A stretch of DNA of 64,000 nt from an uncultured Verrucomicrobiota bacterium (GCA_913065005.1 CAJYAJ010000002.1:28062-92061), one strand, 5' to 3'; positions 39,616 through 49,894 are shown, counted from the first letter of the stretch. The notes: generated by a model not told the origin, from the letters alone. Program-made: numbers and translations.

Positions 39616-41106
39616 TTAATCGAGCGGCGGATTAAGGCCTGCTTCTTTGTACTGTTTTACATACCGCTTGTAGGACCGGATGTTCTTTTTCGGGCTATCG
39701 GCATCGACCACATTATACAACTCAAGACCCGAAGCCACTTGTGGAGCCTCCTCTGTAGGCAGCCATTTTGAAAACTGTTTTTTCACCGCTTCATATGCTG
39801 ATTTTTCCGCCAAATTAGTCCACTCATGGGGATCGTTGGTCTGAAGGTATAATTCTTCAGACCCATCAAAATAGCGTGTATAGCGCCATTTTTTCGTTCG
39901 CAAAGTATAGTTGCCACGCCCCCAAGTCGTCATCGCCGGTTGTTTCATGGGTCGGGATGGATTTTCTAACCACGGTTTAAGGCTTTGTCCATCCACATAC
40001 GATGGCGGTTCCAAGCCGGCCAGGTCGGCCAACGTTTTATACACATGGATCAGCCCAACGGGCTCAGGACATACTTTTCCATTCCCGTTTTTGTTACGCG
40101 GATCGTAGATAATAAACGGCGTGCGGGTTGCCTCATTCCAGAGCGAAAACTTGCTAAAAGACCGCTTTTCTCCCAAATGAAATCCGTGATCGGACCAAAG
40201 TACAATTATTGTATTATCGGCATATGGGCTCTGCTCGAGGGCACGTAAGACACGTCCGACATTATCGTCCGTAAAATTAATCGAAGCCAAATACCCCCGG
40301 CGAATTTCTTCCCACGCATTATCACGACGAACCGGAATCTCGACATAAATCTGGGCGTTGGCTTGCCCCGGCATGGGAATATCTGTCAAGTCATCGGCTT
40401 TGATCGGAGGTTCTTCAATCGGATCTGGAAAACGATCCCAATTTTCCTCCGGCATGATGAACGAGGTATGCGGAAGAATAAAACCAACGGCGAGGAAAAA
40501 CGGCTTTTCATGGTCACGACTTAGAAATTCCGATGCATGTTTTGCACTGAGGTAATCCTGAAAATCTTCAAGTGGATTGCTGGCCGGACAAGCCACTGTG
40601 CGTTTGTTGTAGGGCTCGGGATGATAGCCCTTTTCGGCGATTTTGTGCAGCTTGGCGTTGCCGTAATATTTATATTCATCCCACTGTTCATCCGTGCGCC
40701 AGGAGCGGTCCGGATTATGATATACCTTGGTTAGTCCACAGGTCGTATATCCCTTATCTTTGAACAATTTCGGCAAAGGGGTCGTAAAACGATCCAACTC
40801 ACCGGTATCAATGTGATTGAGATTATAAAACGGATAGAGCCCGGAATGATGCGGTTCCACTCCCAACATCAGCGCATTGCGACTCGGGGAACATCCGGGT
40901 GCTGTACAGTGTGCATTAATAAAGTTCACACCGTTGCGTGCTAGTCTATCCATGTTTGGCGTTAATGCTTGTGGGTGACCTCCGAGGAATCCGCACCAGT
41001 CGTTCATATCATCGATGCAGATCATCAATATATTCGGACGTTTTGCCTCTACCGAACAAGAGCTCAACAAGCCAACTACTAATAACCCACACCTCACCAC
41101 ATTCAT
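39616..41106 (-). CDS. Exported sulfatase, iduronate-2-sulfatase-like
   Basis: 496 residues. The N-terminal signal ends LLSSC (Cys17), a good lipobox, so it may be a lipoprotein. RPNILMICIDDMNDW, then GCSPSR (Cys72, formylglycine site) and LWSDHGFHLGEKRSFSKFSLW, with a metal-binding Asp/His, are typical of the iduronate-2-sulfatase-like branch. The substrate is not readable; the neighbours suggest a sulfated hexosan. It lies 1 base after the exported GH5-like gene. Confidence 0.93.
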   Translation of the reverse strand: MNVVRCGLLVVGLLSSCSVEAKRPNILMICIDDMNDWCGFLGGHPQALTPNMDRLARNGVNFINAHCTAPGCSPSRNALMLGVEPHHSGLYPFYNLNHIDTGELDRFTTPLPKLFKDKGYTTCGLTKVYHNPDRSWRTDEQWDEYKYYGNAKLHKIAEKGYHPEPYNKRTVACPASNPLEDFQDYLSAKHASEFLSRDHEKPFFLAVGFILPHTSFIMPEENWDRFPDPIEEPPIKADDLTDIPMPGQANAQIYVEIPVRRDNAWEEIRRGYLASINFTDDNVGRVLRALEQSPYADNTIIVLWSDHGFHLGEKRSFSKFSLWNEATRTPFIIYDPRNKNGNGKVCPEPVGLIHVYKTLADLAGLEPPSYVDGQSLKPWLENPSRPMKQPAMTTWGRGNYTLRTKKWRYTRYFDGSEELYLQTNDPHEWTNLAEKSAYEAVKKQFSKWLPTEEAPQVASGLELYNVVDADSPKKNIRSYKRYVKQYKEAGLNPPLD

Positions 41107-41107
41107 G

Positions 41108-42817
41108 CTAATTCCCCCACCCTTCTTCCAGCAGCTTGCGGTCTATCAAGAGTTTTTCTTTTTCAATCAGATATTCACCGGGCTTCGCTGCAAAGCGTAC
41201 AGTCCCTTCCTTTTCGGAAACCAACACCCACCGTGGCCCTTCCCTACGATAAATCCAGTGTTTTCCAAGGGATGGAAGTTGGAGTTCAAAATCATGTTCA
41301 GCTTCATAATCCAGCTTGACCACCAGTTCACCGGTGTGGAGCTCTTTCCAGTGCGGACGAATAAATTGGGTGTCGGGCATAAGCGTTATATGTAGCGCTC
41401 CGTTTTCGCACGGTTCAATGAAATAGAGACCAGTTCCCTCGTAGTTCACGAAGGAAGAGTTGCCGACTCCAATGATGGATTGCGGATGGTCAGGAACCGC
41501 TGTCTCTATCTCACCTGAATAGATCAGTTTGCCCTCGTGAAAAACCGCACTGGAACGCGATTCAAATGAATAGATCGTGTCCACATCCTTGAACTGCTGC
41601 TTGGCCACCATGAACGAAGCGGCTTTTTTCGGTGTAGTCTTCAGATTGAAGACGTGGCTCCCCCCCAGATACTCGACATAGCCCGTAAGCCCATACGTCC
41701 ATTGTGTTGCAATCTGTGCGCCAACTTCGCGATAGAATGCCGCCATCGCCGGATACATGTAACTACTCTGATTGCAGAATGTCTCAAATTCATACACCAA
41801 CTTGGCTTTATTTTTAAAGGCTTCGGAACGGAGCCATCCCAACCGCTCTTCCGTTTCCGAAACCGCTTGAATATAGGGCAGATAGTTTTTGTTGCTTAAC
41901 TCTTCTGGGTTTTCCCAAAACGGCTTCTTGAGGTCGCTCTGCCCAGGATAGAGACAAAAGGAAATGGCATCCACATTGGAGTCAGCGATTCCTCGGAACG
42001 CGGCTCGGTTCTTCTCGATGAGCCCTTCCCAACCACAGTTCCAAACAACGGGCTGCGTCGCCCCTTCTTCACGGAATAGCTTAACCATACCGTTCAGATA
42101 ATCACGCGTGTTCTCATAGCTCCACTTTTCGAATGCATCACGGGTGCCTTTGGGATTTTTTTCCTGCCATTTTTCAAACCACCAATAGCCCGGCTCATTC
42201 ACGGGTTCTAACACCGCAATCGACGGATGTTTTTTCAACCGTTGACCATTGTATGGATTGATCTTGTTGAGCAGTTGGCGAATAAACTGTTCGGTTGCCG
42301 CTATCGCCTTGGGTTCAACCAACCAGTCTTCTCTGGGCAACGTTGCGGCAAAAGAATCTTTTTCATAGGGAAACTGCGTGCCATCGTGATCGAGATGATT
42401 CAGGAAGGTCAGGTAGACATACAGTCCGCGGTTTTGCGCCTCGGCCATCACATACAGAAATTGATCCAACCAGATCGTTTCAACTAGATTTCCTTCAGCA
42501 TCCGTAAAATCGGCGGGCATAAGATGAACTCGAATTAACTCAGCACCTAGCAACTGGATTTCATCGAAGCTTTCATCGGTCAATCTTTTGAGATCTCGTG
42601 CCTTCAACGGCATCAGTACACCCTGATTGTGCATTCGGGCACCATGCTCAAAACTCAGACAAGGCTGAAAGTTAAATCCAAAGAGGTTTACATCGGTCCC
42701 GTCGGCATAGAAAAGCCGTCCATCTTTTGCTTCAATAGGCTGGAAAAAGCTATCTGCTGATGTAAAGCCCGCGATTGCCAAACTCGCTGCTAATAACCTA
42801 TAACGAACCCGTTTCAT
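41108..42817 (-). CDS. Exported GH5-like clan-A glycoside hydrolase
   Basis: 569 residues, signal peptide about 1-21. A TIM-barrel of the GH5/clan-A type: RVHLMPADF on an early strand, acid/base in LEPVNEPG (Glu208), nucleophile in VYEFETF (Glu343), followed by SSYMYPAM and a beta-rich tail. It is clearly paralogous to the proteins at 44251 and 53049. Retaining endo- or exo-glycosidase activity is predicted; family 5 itself is my best guess, not certain. The start is coupled to the GPH gene by TAATG and follows GAGGT. Confidence 0.8.
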   Translation of the reverse strand: MKRVRYRLLAASLAIAGFTSADSFFQPIEAKDGRLFYADGTDVNLFGFNFQPCLSFEHGARMHNQGVLMPLKARDLKRLTDESFDEIQLLGAELIRVHLMPADFTDAEGNLVETIWLDQFLYVMAEAQNRGLYVYLTFLNHLDHDGTQFPYEKDSFAATLPREDWLVEPKAIAATEQFIRQLLNKINPYNGQRLKKHPSIAVLEPVNEPGYWWFEKWQEKNPKGTRDAFEKWSYENTRDYLNGMVKLFREEGATQPVVWNCGWEGLIEKNRAAFRGIADSNVDAISFCLYPGQSDLKKPFWENPEELSNKNYLPYIQAVSETEERLGWLRSEAFKNKAKLVYEFETFCNQSSYMYPAMAAFYREVGAQIATQWTYGLTGYVEYLGGSHVFNLKTTPKKAASFMVAKQQFKDVDTIYSFESRSSAVFHEGKLIYSGEIETAVPDHPQSIIGVGNSSFVNYEGTGLYFIEPCENGALHITLMPDTQFIRPHWKELHTGELVVKLDYEAEHDFELQLPSLGKHWIYRREGPRWVLVSEKEGTVRFAAKPGEYLIEKEKLLIDRKLLEEGWGN

Positions 42818-44223
42818 TAAACCTCACCTCGACGTTCTTCGAGCTCACCGCGAATCCGATACGCATCGTCTTCATTAATAGAATAAAGTTTCAGACACAA
42901 GATGGCCAACACCGGTGCCAGCACCGATGCACTGACAAAGAAAAGCCGAAGCAAGGTCATGGTGCCTTCCGGCTGATTCGCCCCCAGCGCCTCATCAAAA
43001 CCACTGAAGTGGAGAGCAATGCCTGAAACAAGGAAGGTGAAAGAGGTTCCAAACTTGGTAATCCAAGTAAACACCGAACTGATAATCCCTTCGCGCCGTT
43101 CCCCGAATTTATATTCATCCCAGTCGCACAAGTCGGCAATCATCGAAGGCACAATCACCCCCAGTGAAACCCAAACCGGCCCATTGAGTATCGCATCAAG
43201 CAACAATAGATAGGGTGCATCTGGAGTAAAGATAAACCATTTGGAAACCCCGCCACAAGCTGTCATCAGCAACACCCAAAACATAGCCCGGCGTTTACCC
43301 AATTTTATCGCTAGAAAACGCAGCACATAAATGGCAATGAATCCGACGATCGCAAAACCGGTTCCATTCATGGCATTGAGCACAATGCCTTGCTCCACAT
43401 GACCCTGCTTTACATGATAAATAACAATATACATGGCGATACTGCCCGCAATCGTACCGCAGAAATTCAACGCGAATACAATCCCTACCAACCCGAGCAT
43501 CGGCTTGGAAGAAGCCGCCTGTCCAATGGCTTTGATAAATCCAATGTTCTGGTCTTCCTTCTGCGCCACATCGTAGAAGCGCTCTTTACCGAAAATAGCT
43601 GGAAGCACTCCCAAACCAAAAAAGACCAGAATACCGAGCCCTAGCGCCATCCATCTCGCCCCGATGAGCGTATTCGGGAAAATATCCAGATTGGTTGCGG
43701 GCAGATACCAGTTCACACATAGGTTACCCATATTAAAAAACAGCGCCCAATAAAACATGAGCCGCGTTCGCTCATGGTAATCTGGGGTCTGCTCGCAGGT
43801 CAGTGCATAAACCGGAACAGAATAGATGGTATACGCCGTAAAAAATAGAATACTCCCGACGGTTAACCAAAGAAAAGTAGCCATTTCTCCCAAACCCTGA
43901 GGCACCATCCATATTGAAATAAACGTCAGTGCCATGAGCAGCGCACCAGCAAAAACAAACGGACGGCGACGGCCATATTTTGACGTAAAGCGATCAGAAA
44001 TACGTCCCATGATCGGATCGGTAAACGCATCCCAAATCCGGGGAATAGTCATAGCAAGACCGAACAAAGCCGGATTCAAGCCCAAGAAAATTTGGAAAAT
44101 TGGCTGCGCCATATACTGGACAATCAGCCCCCCATTCTGAAAAGGAAAACCACCAGCTCCAACGGCGATTTTTTGTCCAATCGGAATTCGATCTTCAGCT
44201 TTGGTGTTATGATGTTTTTTCAT
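42817..44223 (-). CDS. GPH-family sugar:cation symporter (second copy)
   Basis: 468 residues with about 12 membrane helices. RIWDAFTDPIMGRISDRF, then GRRRPFVF and HERTRLMFYW, match the MelB/GPH family and the paralog at 6526. It sits between the signal-less and the exported GH5-like genes, so it probably carries the oligosaccharide released outside to the cytosolic paralog and GH130. Confidence 0.92.
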   Translation of the reverse strand: MKKHHNTKAEDRIPIGQKIAVGAGGFPFQNGGLIVQYMAQPIFQIFLGLNPALFGLAMTIPRIWDAFTDPIMGRISDRFTSKYGRRRPFVFAGALLMALTFISIWMVPQGLGEMATFLWLTVGSILFFTAYTIYSVPVYALTCEQTPDYHERTRLMFYWALFFNMGNLCVNWYLPATNLDIFPNTLIGARWMALGLGILVFFGLGVLPAIFGKERFYDVAQKEDQNIGFIKAIGQAASSKPMLGLVGIVFALNFCGTIAGSIAMYIVIYHVKQGHVEQGIVLNAMNGTGFAIVGFIAIYVLRFLAIKLGKRRAMFWVLLMTACGGVSKWFIFTPDAPYLLLLDAILNGPVWVSLGVIVPSMIADLCDWDEYKFGERREGIISSVFTWITKFGTSFTFLVSGIALHFSGFDEALGANQPEGTMTLLRLFFVSASVLAPVLAILCLKLYSINEDDAYRIRGELEERRGEV

Positions 44224-44250
44224 ACGTCGTACAGAGATCCAAAATTAAAT

Positions 44251-45906
44251 TTAATTAACGCTGATTCCATCCGTTTTACGAATAAGCGGAAAGGAATAGG
44301 TTCCAGGAATATCCGTTAATTCAATCGGCTGATACCCCGGAAATTTCAACCTAAAAGGTATGGCTGTTTCCACGTCCACCTCGGTGACCAGCCCGCCATC
44401 TGCATGCCATTGCCATGCATCCCGAACCGGTCTCGCTTGCGGATATAATTCAATCTGAACAGCATGGTCATCGACATGGATAAAATAGAGCCCTTTACTA
44501 TTACACGCAACCCATGGAGAGGAGCCATAGCCAATGATCTTTTTGGGAACTTCAGGCAGATCGATCGGACACCAAGAGAGATCACCAGAATAATAAAAAC
44601 AATCATTCAGATATGCCATACTCAGATCATGCTCGAAGGAGAGCGCCACCCCATTGAATCGGTCTTCATAGTCACTGAGGATACTGAATTCAAAACCACG
44701 CGGCAGTTCACGAAATACCTGACCCGCAATAATATAACCGACTGCTTTCTTCGGTGTCGTCTTCAAGTTGAGATTGTGAGAGCAACCCATGTGAGCCGAG
44801 TAGATGTTAAAACAGTGCGTCCACATCGTGGCCATCTGCACCCCGAGTGCGCGGAAAAGCTTCGCCATCGCTGGATGCAAATATGAACTCTTTTCATTGT
44901 ACATCGTTTCAAATTCGTAAACCATTTTTGCCTTTTTGGCGAACAAGGGATCACGAAGCCAACCCAGCCAGAGCTCTTCATCAAAGCATTTTTTCAGGAA
45001 CGGTAAATAGTTGTGACCACTCATATCCGCCGGATGCTCAATAAAGGGTTCTCCCACATCGTCCTGCCCCGGATAGAGACAGAAAGCCACAGCATCCGCT
45101 TTGGAATCGGCGATCGCCTGAAAAACATCGCGCCGACCGTCAATCATACGCGGCCAGTTACAATTCCATACTACCGGCTGTTCCGCCCCTTCTCCATGTA
45201 AGAGATCGCACATGGCATCAATATAATTCTTAACAACGCCTTGCCGATATTGAGTGTAATGCACCTCATTATAAACCGCATCATTGGCATCCACCCACGC
45301 CTGAAACTGCGTTTGCTGAACCGGATGTTCACGCATCTGGGCATACGTGCTGTATTCCGGTTCATTTATCAATCCCCACACGCAGATCGCATCATCATCC
45401 TTCAGCTTCCGTCCATTGTACGGATTCGTCCAGTTGATCAGCTGCCGGATCATATGCTGCGTCTTAGCCACACAGTCTGGATCAAAAATCCACTCCTCCC
45501 GCGAATACTTCGGAACAAAAGAATCTTCAACGAAGACATACTCCATCTGGTTGAGGAACGTGATGTAAACATACACCCCATTTTCACGCGCTTTATGAAC
45601 TAAATAGCCCAACATATCTAGCCACATGGTATCTACCAGGTTTCCATCCGCATCCGTAAAATCGGCCGGGGTCAAGTGGCAGCGAATCACGTCGCAATCC
45701 ATCTTTTGCAAATCCTGAAAACCGTCATCGCACATTTCCTTCATGACCTGGGCAGTCATCGGCAACCCCATGTGCTCCATACGAAATTTATACTCCCAGT
45801 AGAGGTTAGGCTGGAAGTTATTACCCCACAGGACAACCTCTGAACCGTCTTCATAGTGCAGCACCCCCTCGTGCACCGACATTTTCATTGGAAATCTGTT
45901 TTTCAT
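44251..45906 (-). CDS. Cytosolic GH5-like clan-A glycoside hydrolase
   Basis: 551 residues and no signal peptide, unlike its paralogs at 41108 and 53049. Acid/base in WGLINEPEY (Glu182), nucleophile in VYEFETM (Glu331), then SSYLHPAMAK. The catalytic core is the same as in the exported relatives, so it likely attacks the same linkage in imported oligosaccharides. It is the first gene of its operon, with a TGATATAC motif about 80 bases upstream; the ribosome site is weak. Confidence 0.8.
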   Translation of the reverse strand: MKNRFPMKMSVHEGVLHYEDGSEVVLWGNNFQPNLYWEYKFRMEHMGLPMTAQVMKEMCDDGFQDLQKMDCDVIRCHLTPADFTDADGNLVDTMWLDMLGYLVHKARENGVYVYITFLNQMEYVFVEDSFVPKYSREEWIFDPDCVAKTQHMIRQLINWTNPYNGRKLKDDDAICVWGLINEPEYSTYAQMREHPVQQTQFQAWVDANDAVYNEVHYTQYRQGVVKNYIDAMCDLLHGEGAEQPVVWNCNWPRMIDGRRDVFQAIADSKADAVAFCLYPGQDDVGEPFIEHPADMSGHNYLPFLKKCFDEELWLGWLRDPLFAKKAKMVYEFETMYNEKSSYLHPAMAKLFRALGVQMATMWTHCFNIYSAHMGCSHNLNLKTTPKKAVGYIIAGQVFRELPRGFEFSILSDYEDRFNGVALSFEHDLSMAYLNDCFYYSGDLSWCPIDLPEVPKKIIGYGSSPWVACNSKGLYFIHVDDHAVQIELYPQARPVRDAWQWHADGGLVTEVDVETAIPFRLKFPGYQPIELTDIPGTYSFPLIRKTDGISVN

Positions 45907-45983
45907 GGTGAGTATTCTTTTATCCTCTTACTTTAGCGCTCAACAATGAGGGAATCTTCGCCTTATAATCAAACATTTAATTT

Positions 45984-46000
45984 ATATTTGTATATCATTT
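45984..46000 (-). promoter_or_regulatory. 17-bp motif upstream of the GH5-GPH-GH130 operon
   Basis: Minus strand AAATGATATACAAATAT, identical over 17 bases to 52816-52832 and about 80 bases upstream of the GH5-like ATG. Similar sites occur at 8062 and 8196. Candidate regulator-binding site. Confidence 0.45.
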
Positions 46001-46044
46001 AATGCGCATGGCCTTTATTTTTTCTTATTTCCCTTTCAAATCAA

Positions 46045-47556
46045 CTAATCCAAAAGAAACTCCCCGTCTAGAATCGGCTCTTTTTTATGCCTTTTTTGCT
46101 CCAAAACAATCCTTTGCTTAACGGCTCCTCTTAAAAATCGAACCGTTTGGGGATCATGACCCTCGATACGGATCAAATAATCCCCATAAAATCCCCGAAA
46201 ATGTTGCCGTCCAGCTTTGATCTGTCCTTTCCATTGCGTATGCCAGCGCCGATTAATGAGTTCATCCATCACCTGCCCAACCTCGGTCAGCGAACCATCT
46301 CGGTTAATTAATCCGGCATCGATCCAACCCATCTCACGGCGGAACACATTCCACCACGTCACCTGATTAATGTAGGGTTTGGAAAAAGCTAAGATATGGA
46401 AGTTAGCCACCCACAGAGCCAGTTCATTTCGGTCAGCTCCAATATCATCCGGTTTAGCCCCTTCATTTAATCGGCGAGAGGGCATAGAAAATTCAGTAAT
46501 CGCCATCTGCTTGCCCAATTCAGAGAACCATTCCAGTCCCGCATCAATACTCTCCATGAAATACATTCTTTCACCAGCACTATGCTTTCCGGTTTTAACC
46601 GAACCGACGCCTTTGGGTTCATAGCGTCCCTGATAGCCGATCACATCAAACGGCGCATCCAGCTCAATGAGCCGCTTGAAATAGGCGTGGATCTCTCGGG
46701 CAAACGTGTTTTCGGGGTGTCTATTCCAGATGCCGGTCTCGAGCACTACCAGCTTGGCATCTGGAAGATATTCCCTTGCCTGGCGAACGACCTTGGCACC
46801 ATTCTCCGGATCGCGCATCCAATCGAAAGCGAACAGGTTGGTCATGCCATATTGCGCCCCGTCATACTTTTCGAACCAATAAGGCCAGTGGATCATCTCG
46901 TTCATAACGTCATATTCAAAAAATTCGCCCTCGAACTGATCTGCCACATCAGCCACCCGTTTGGTGTAGAAATCCCACAGCTTCTCCTCGCTATCCAGTT
47001 CCCGCCACCAGCCCGGCTTTTTCATATGCACGTACTGAATGATATGGAATCGCGGATCTAAGCCGAGCTGCCCACACCATTCCAATTCCTGCCGAACCTG
47101 GCTCCAGTTCCCGTATGGCTCATCCAGCTCACGCCACCACGCATTCAAATAATTGCAGACGTTTGCCGAATTGAATAATTTTTGGAGGGATTCCGATGAA
47201 AGAGAAAAGGCACTCGGGTGCTGGTTAAAATCCCAACTATTCGCCCCAAACTTGAACGCATGCTCCACCTGCTCAATCTCAACACTACCCTCGAATGCAT
47301 TCCCATTTGAATCGATCAGCGTGAGCTCAAAATCTCCTTTGCGATGACGCTCAATCTCCTGCGTCACCTGATCCATTAGCTCGATATTGTGGTGATCCAC
47401 CCCACTCCACGGATACGTTTCTCCCGACCTGTCGGCAATTGCTTCACGAAGATCCAATCCCTCGATCAATTGATTGTATTGCTCCAAATAGGTTGAACCC
47501 AAAGACGACATGCCTATCATCAGGGAAACCATTACCCACCGCATCATGACCCTCAT
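46045..47556 (-). CDS. GH10-type glycoside hydrolase (endo-xylanase-like), exported
   Basis: 503 residues, hydrophobic signal region near residues 5-21. An N-terminal beta-rich part (about 70-105) precedes the barrel. Acid/base in YDVMNEM (Glu220), nucleophile in AITEFSMPS (Glu355), and WDFNQH and NAWWRELD fit GH10. GH10 enzymes cleave beta-1,4-xylan or related chains; PVC members with this N-terminal part may act on other glycans. ATG at 47556 follows GAGGTGG; the frame extends to 47607. It is the last gene after the GH26-like gene. Confidence 0.82.
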   Translation of the reverse strand: MRVMMRWVMVSLMIGMSSLGSTYLEQYNQLIEGLDLREAIADRSGETYPWSGVDHHNIELMDQVTQEIERHRKGDFELTLIDSNGNAFEGSVEIEQVEHAFKFGANSWDFNQHPSAFSLSSESLQKLFNSANVCNYLNAWWRELDEPYGNWSQVRQELEWCGQLGLDPRFHIIQYVHMKKPGWWRELDSEEKLWDFYTKRVADVADQFEGEFFEYDVMNEMIHWPYWFEKYDGAQYGMTNLFAFDWMRDPENGAKVVRQAREYLPDAKLVVLETGIWNRHPENTFAREIHAYFKRLIELDAPFDVIGYQGRYEPKGVGSVKTGKHSAGERMYFMESIDAGLEWFSELGKQMAITEFSMPSRRLNEGAKPDDIGADRNELALWVANFHILAFSKPYINQVTWWNVFRREMGWIDAGLINRDGSLTEVGQVMDELINRRWHTQWKGQIKAGRQHFRGFYGDYLIRIEGHDPQTVRFLRGAVKQRIVLEQKRHKKEPILDGEFLLD

Positions 47557-47561
47557 GCCTG

Positions 47562-47665
47562 ATTCCACCTCAACTTCTAATACGCTCTCTGAATTTATCG
47601 CTTTCACCTATATCGCACGCGTCTCTTTTTCATCCCAGTTTAAAAGGAATTCCACCTCAACTTCT
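47562..47665. repeat. Pair of 17-bp direct repeats upstream of the GH10 gene
   Basis: ATTCCACCTCAACTTCT occurs at 47562-47578 and 47649-47665, 87 bases apart. On the minus strand the first copy contains the ribosome site of the GH10 gene (GAGGTGG). Between the copies a short frame (about 38 codons from ATG at 47724) is open but its ribosome site is too close, so it is not called. Confidence 0.6.
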
Positions 47666-47716
47666 CGTGATATTACATCCAATAAGGTCAACTGATAGCT
47701 TTTTTCTTCTCCCGCA

Positions 47717-49894
47717 TTATTCATTCCCCTCGATTAAAATTCGCAGGCGAATGTATTGCTGTGGATCGTCGGTCCCAACCGCATTGGTCACCGCCTCAAT
47801 ATGGCTTTCAATAGAGCCCAAACCCATCTCCACTAAACCATTGGTTTCCCAACTATTGGATATCAAATTGGTCGTCGTTTCGATCCAATAAACCAAGGCG
47901 GGATCATCCGTACGGCGACGATAGATGTACTCCAAATCATCACTAAGAGTGGGAAGAATCGCATCATCGTTTGCATTCGTCGGGTTTCCACCCAGCGCAT
48001 ATTCAGTGAGGTTGTTCAGGCCGTCGCCATCCGGATCGGCAGCTGCGTCGAGCAAGCCATACGCGGCAACCCACTGCGCAAAGGTATTGTGCAGGGCCTG
48101 CAGCGTGATCGAGTCGAATGTCAAATTCGACACCTGCGCATTATCCAGCGCGGCGGACTGAATTCCCGGAACCAACGTCGAATCGGCAAAGTTGTTGGAA
48201 GTAACAAAGTGATGGGTGAACGAGTCCAGAGCCGCCTGCATTCCGGGATCGGTTTCCAAATTATAAATGGCGGCGTCAGCCGTCCAGTTGGTCGGCGTTG
48301 ATCCTTTGGAAAGTGCGAGCTCTAAGTAAAGCCAGCTGGAGACAGATCCCGACCCGTTGGTGGTGCCGATTACAGATGCAGTTATAGATGAACCCTTTTG
48401 CGTCGATGCGGCGCCGGAGTCCTCGTTAATGTTCAGGATATAGTTGCCGGTGGACTGACGTTTCAAGCTCACATTCACAGTCGATGCATCCGCGCCGTTG
48501 AATAGCAGTTGTAACATCTGTTTGTTTCCGACAGCCGCAACGGTTTCTGTGAAGCGGATTTTTGCGCCGATCTTGAATCCCACCCCAGAGGCGGAAGCCA
48601 AGCCCGGACCGTACGAGGCCGATTTCCACGATCCGGTCGCACTGAGGAATCCCGGCGCGTTGGTATCGACAATAAATGCTCCGGCATCGCCGCCCCATCC
48701 CTGCTGTCCAATCAAGTCGCCGGAAGAGAGCCCTTCACTCGCAACAAACTCCCAAACCATCCCGCTGGTCAGAGCCGGTGCGGCATACAGATCGGGCAGA
48801 TCCGGTGCCAGCAGAACCTCAGCCATGGAACACATCGCTACAAAATTCGATTCATGTTCATGGCCGCTGAACGGAAGGAAATAACTCTCCCCGGCCCCAT
48901 CGTTGTTCTTCCAGGCACAGGAAAATGCAATCTTGCCCAGCAGATCATCCTCAACCAGACGATCCAGCCAGGCATCCGTCCACCAATTTGAAACCGAAGC
49001 GAATTCACCCTCCTCGATCACGCCATCCAGATCAAAATCACCGTTGTTCTTGTAGGAATTCTGCTGTGAGATCGCAACGATCTTACCGCCCTCCTCGGCC
49101 ACCTCAATGGCATGCCGCATGGAATCCATCGCATTGGTCCCCATCAGATAATCAAAGTCCGATGTATTCCGACCGCAGATATCGACCAAATCATGCCCGG
49201 GATAAAACTCTTTGTAGCCAAACCGATTGGTGGAGGCATCATCGGTATCGTTCGGGTTAAACTGCCAGAGAATATTGTTCAGCCCATTGCTGAGCACCAG
49301 ATAGTCGTGAGCAACCTGCCATAGCTCTACATACTGCTCCGGGGAACAATAGGCCTCTTTATACCAACGCGCATGACCCCGGCTCATTTCGGGCAGAAAG
49401 CGCAAAAAAACCGGAATGGGGTTACCATTTATTTTCGGTAGATCATCGCAAATTTCGACGAACATATCGAGCTGCGCCAGATAGTTGGTGTGGTAGATCC
49501 CGCCGGGCAACAACGTATCGATATCGATGGTGCCGCCGTTGCCGTCGGATGTATCGGAGTGCTCGCCGCCGGTGATGGGATTATACATCCGCCAGAAAAA
49601 ACCGATCAACATACCGGCGGCATAATCCTCATGAAGCCGCGCCATCTTGGACGAATAATTAAAATTATATAAATACGGCACATGCCACTCGTTCATACCG
49701 GGTTTCACGCCGGTCATATCGTAAATATCGCCTACATAGTTGGCCGCCCGCCCATCATAGGTGCCGTTGTACTGTCCGAAAATCAGACGATCCTCCTGCT
49801 GAATCTGCATCAGATTATCGAACAGCGCGCGCGTCTCCAGCGTGGCATTCGGATTCACCGGTGCCCCACCAACAGCTACGACGGTAATAAACAT
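47717..49894 (-). CDS. GH26-like protein with beta-rich module and TSP3/C-terminal tail
   Basis: About 725 residues, exported. A GH26-type barrel (about 20-365) shows FLRFLPEMSRGHARW (Glu169, acid/base position, with Pro instead of the usual His before it), WQFNPND, YPGHDLVDICG and WWTDAWLDRL. Where the nucleophile Glu is expected the strand reads KIVAISQQNS, i.e. Gln277. Residues about 380-595 resemble one repeat of the 875-residue neighbour, then DPDGDGLNNLTEYALGGNP and a tail ending IRLRILIEGNE. Start uncertain: TTG at 50002 gives a longer, more basic signal sequence but runs through the remnant at 49927-50076. It may bind rather than cut its glycan. Confidence 0.75.
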   Translation of the reverse strand: MFITVVAVGGAPVNPNATLETRALFDNLMQIQQEDRLIFGQYNGTYDGRAANYVGDIYDMTGVKPGMNEWHVPYLYNFNYSSKMARLHEDYAAGMLIGFFWRMYNPITGGEHSDTSDGNGGTIDIDTLLPGGIYHTNYLAQLDMFVEICDDLPKINGNPIPVFLRFLPEMSRGHARWYKEAYCSPEQYVELWQVAHDYLVLSNGLNNILWQFNPNDTDDASTNRFGYKEFYPGHDLVDICGRNTSDFDYLMGTNAMDSMRHAIEVAEEGGKIVAISQQNSYKNNGDFDLDGVIEEGEFASVSNWWTDAWLDRLVEDDLLGKIAFSCAWKNNDGAGESYFLPFSGHEHESNFVAMCSMAEVLLAPDLPDLYAAPALTSGMVWEFVASEGLSSGDLIGQQGWGGDAGAFIVDTNAPGFLSATGSWKSASYGPGLASASGVGFKIGAKIRFTETVAAVGNKQMLQLLFNGADASTVNVSLKRQSTGNYILNINEDSGAASTQKGSSITASVIGTTNGSGSVSSWLYLELALSKGSTPTNWTADAAIYNLETDPGMQAALDSFTHHFVTSNNFADSTLVPGIQSAALDNAQVSNLTFDSITLQALHNTFAQWVAAYGLLDAAADPDGDGLNNLTEYALGGNPTNANDDAILPTLSDDLEYIYRRRTDDPALVYWIETTTNLISNSWETNGLVEMGLGSIESHIEAVTNAVGTDDPQQYIRLRILIEGNE

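Noticed and set aside
47610..47724. 38-codon small ORF between GH26-like and GH10 genes
   Set aside because: Purine-rich site is only 1-2 bases from its ATG and the peptide is not recognisable; likely a chance frame around the direct repeat.
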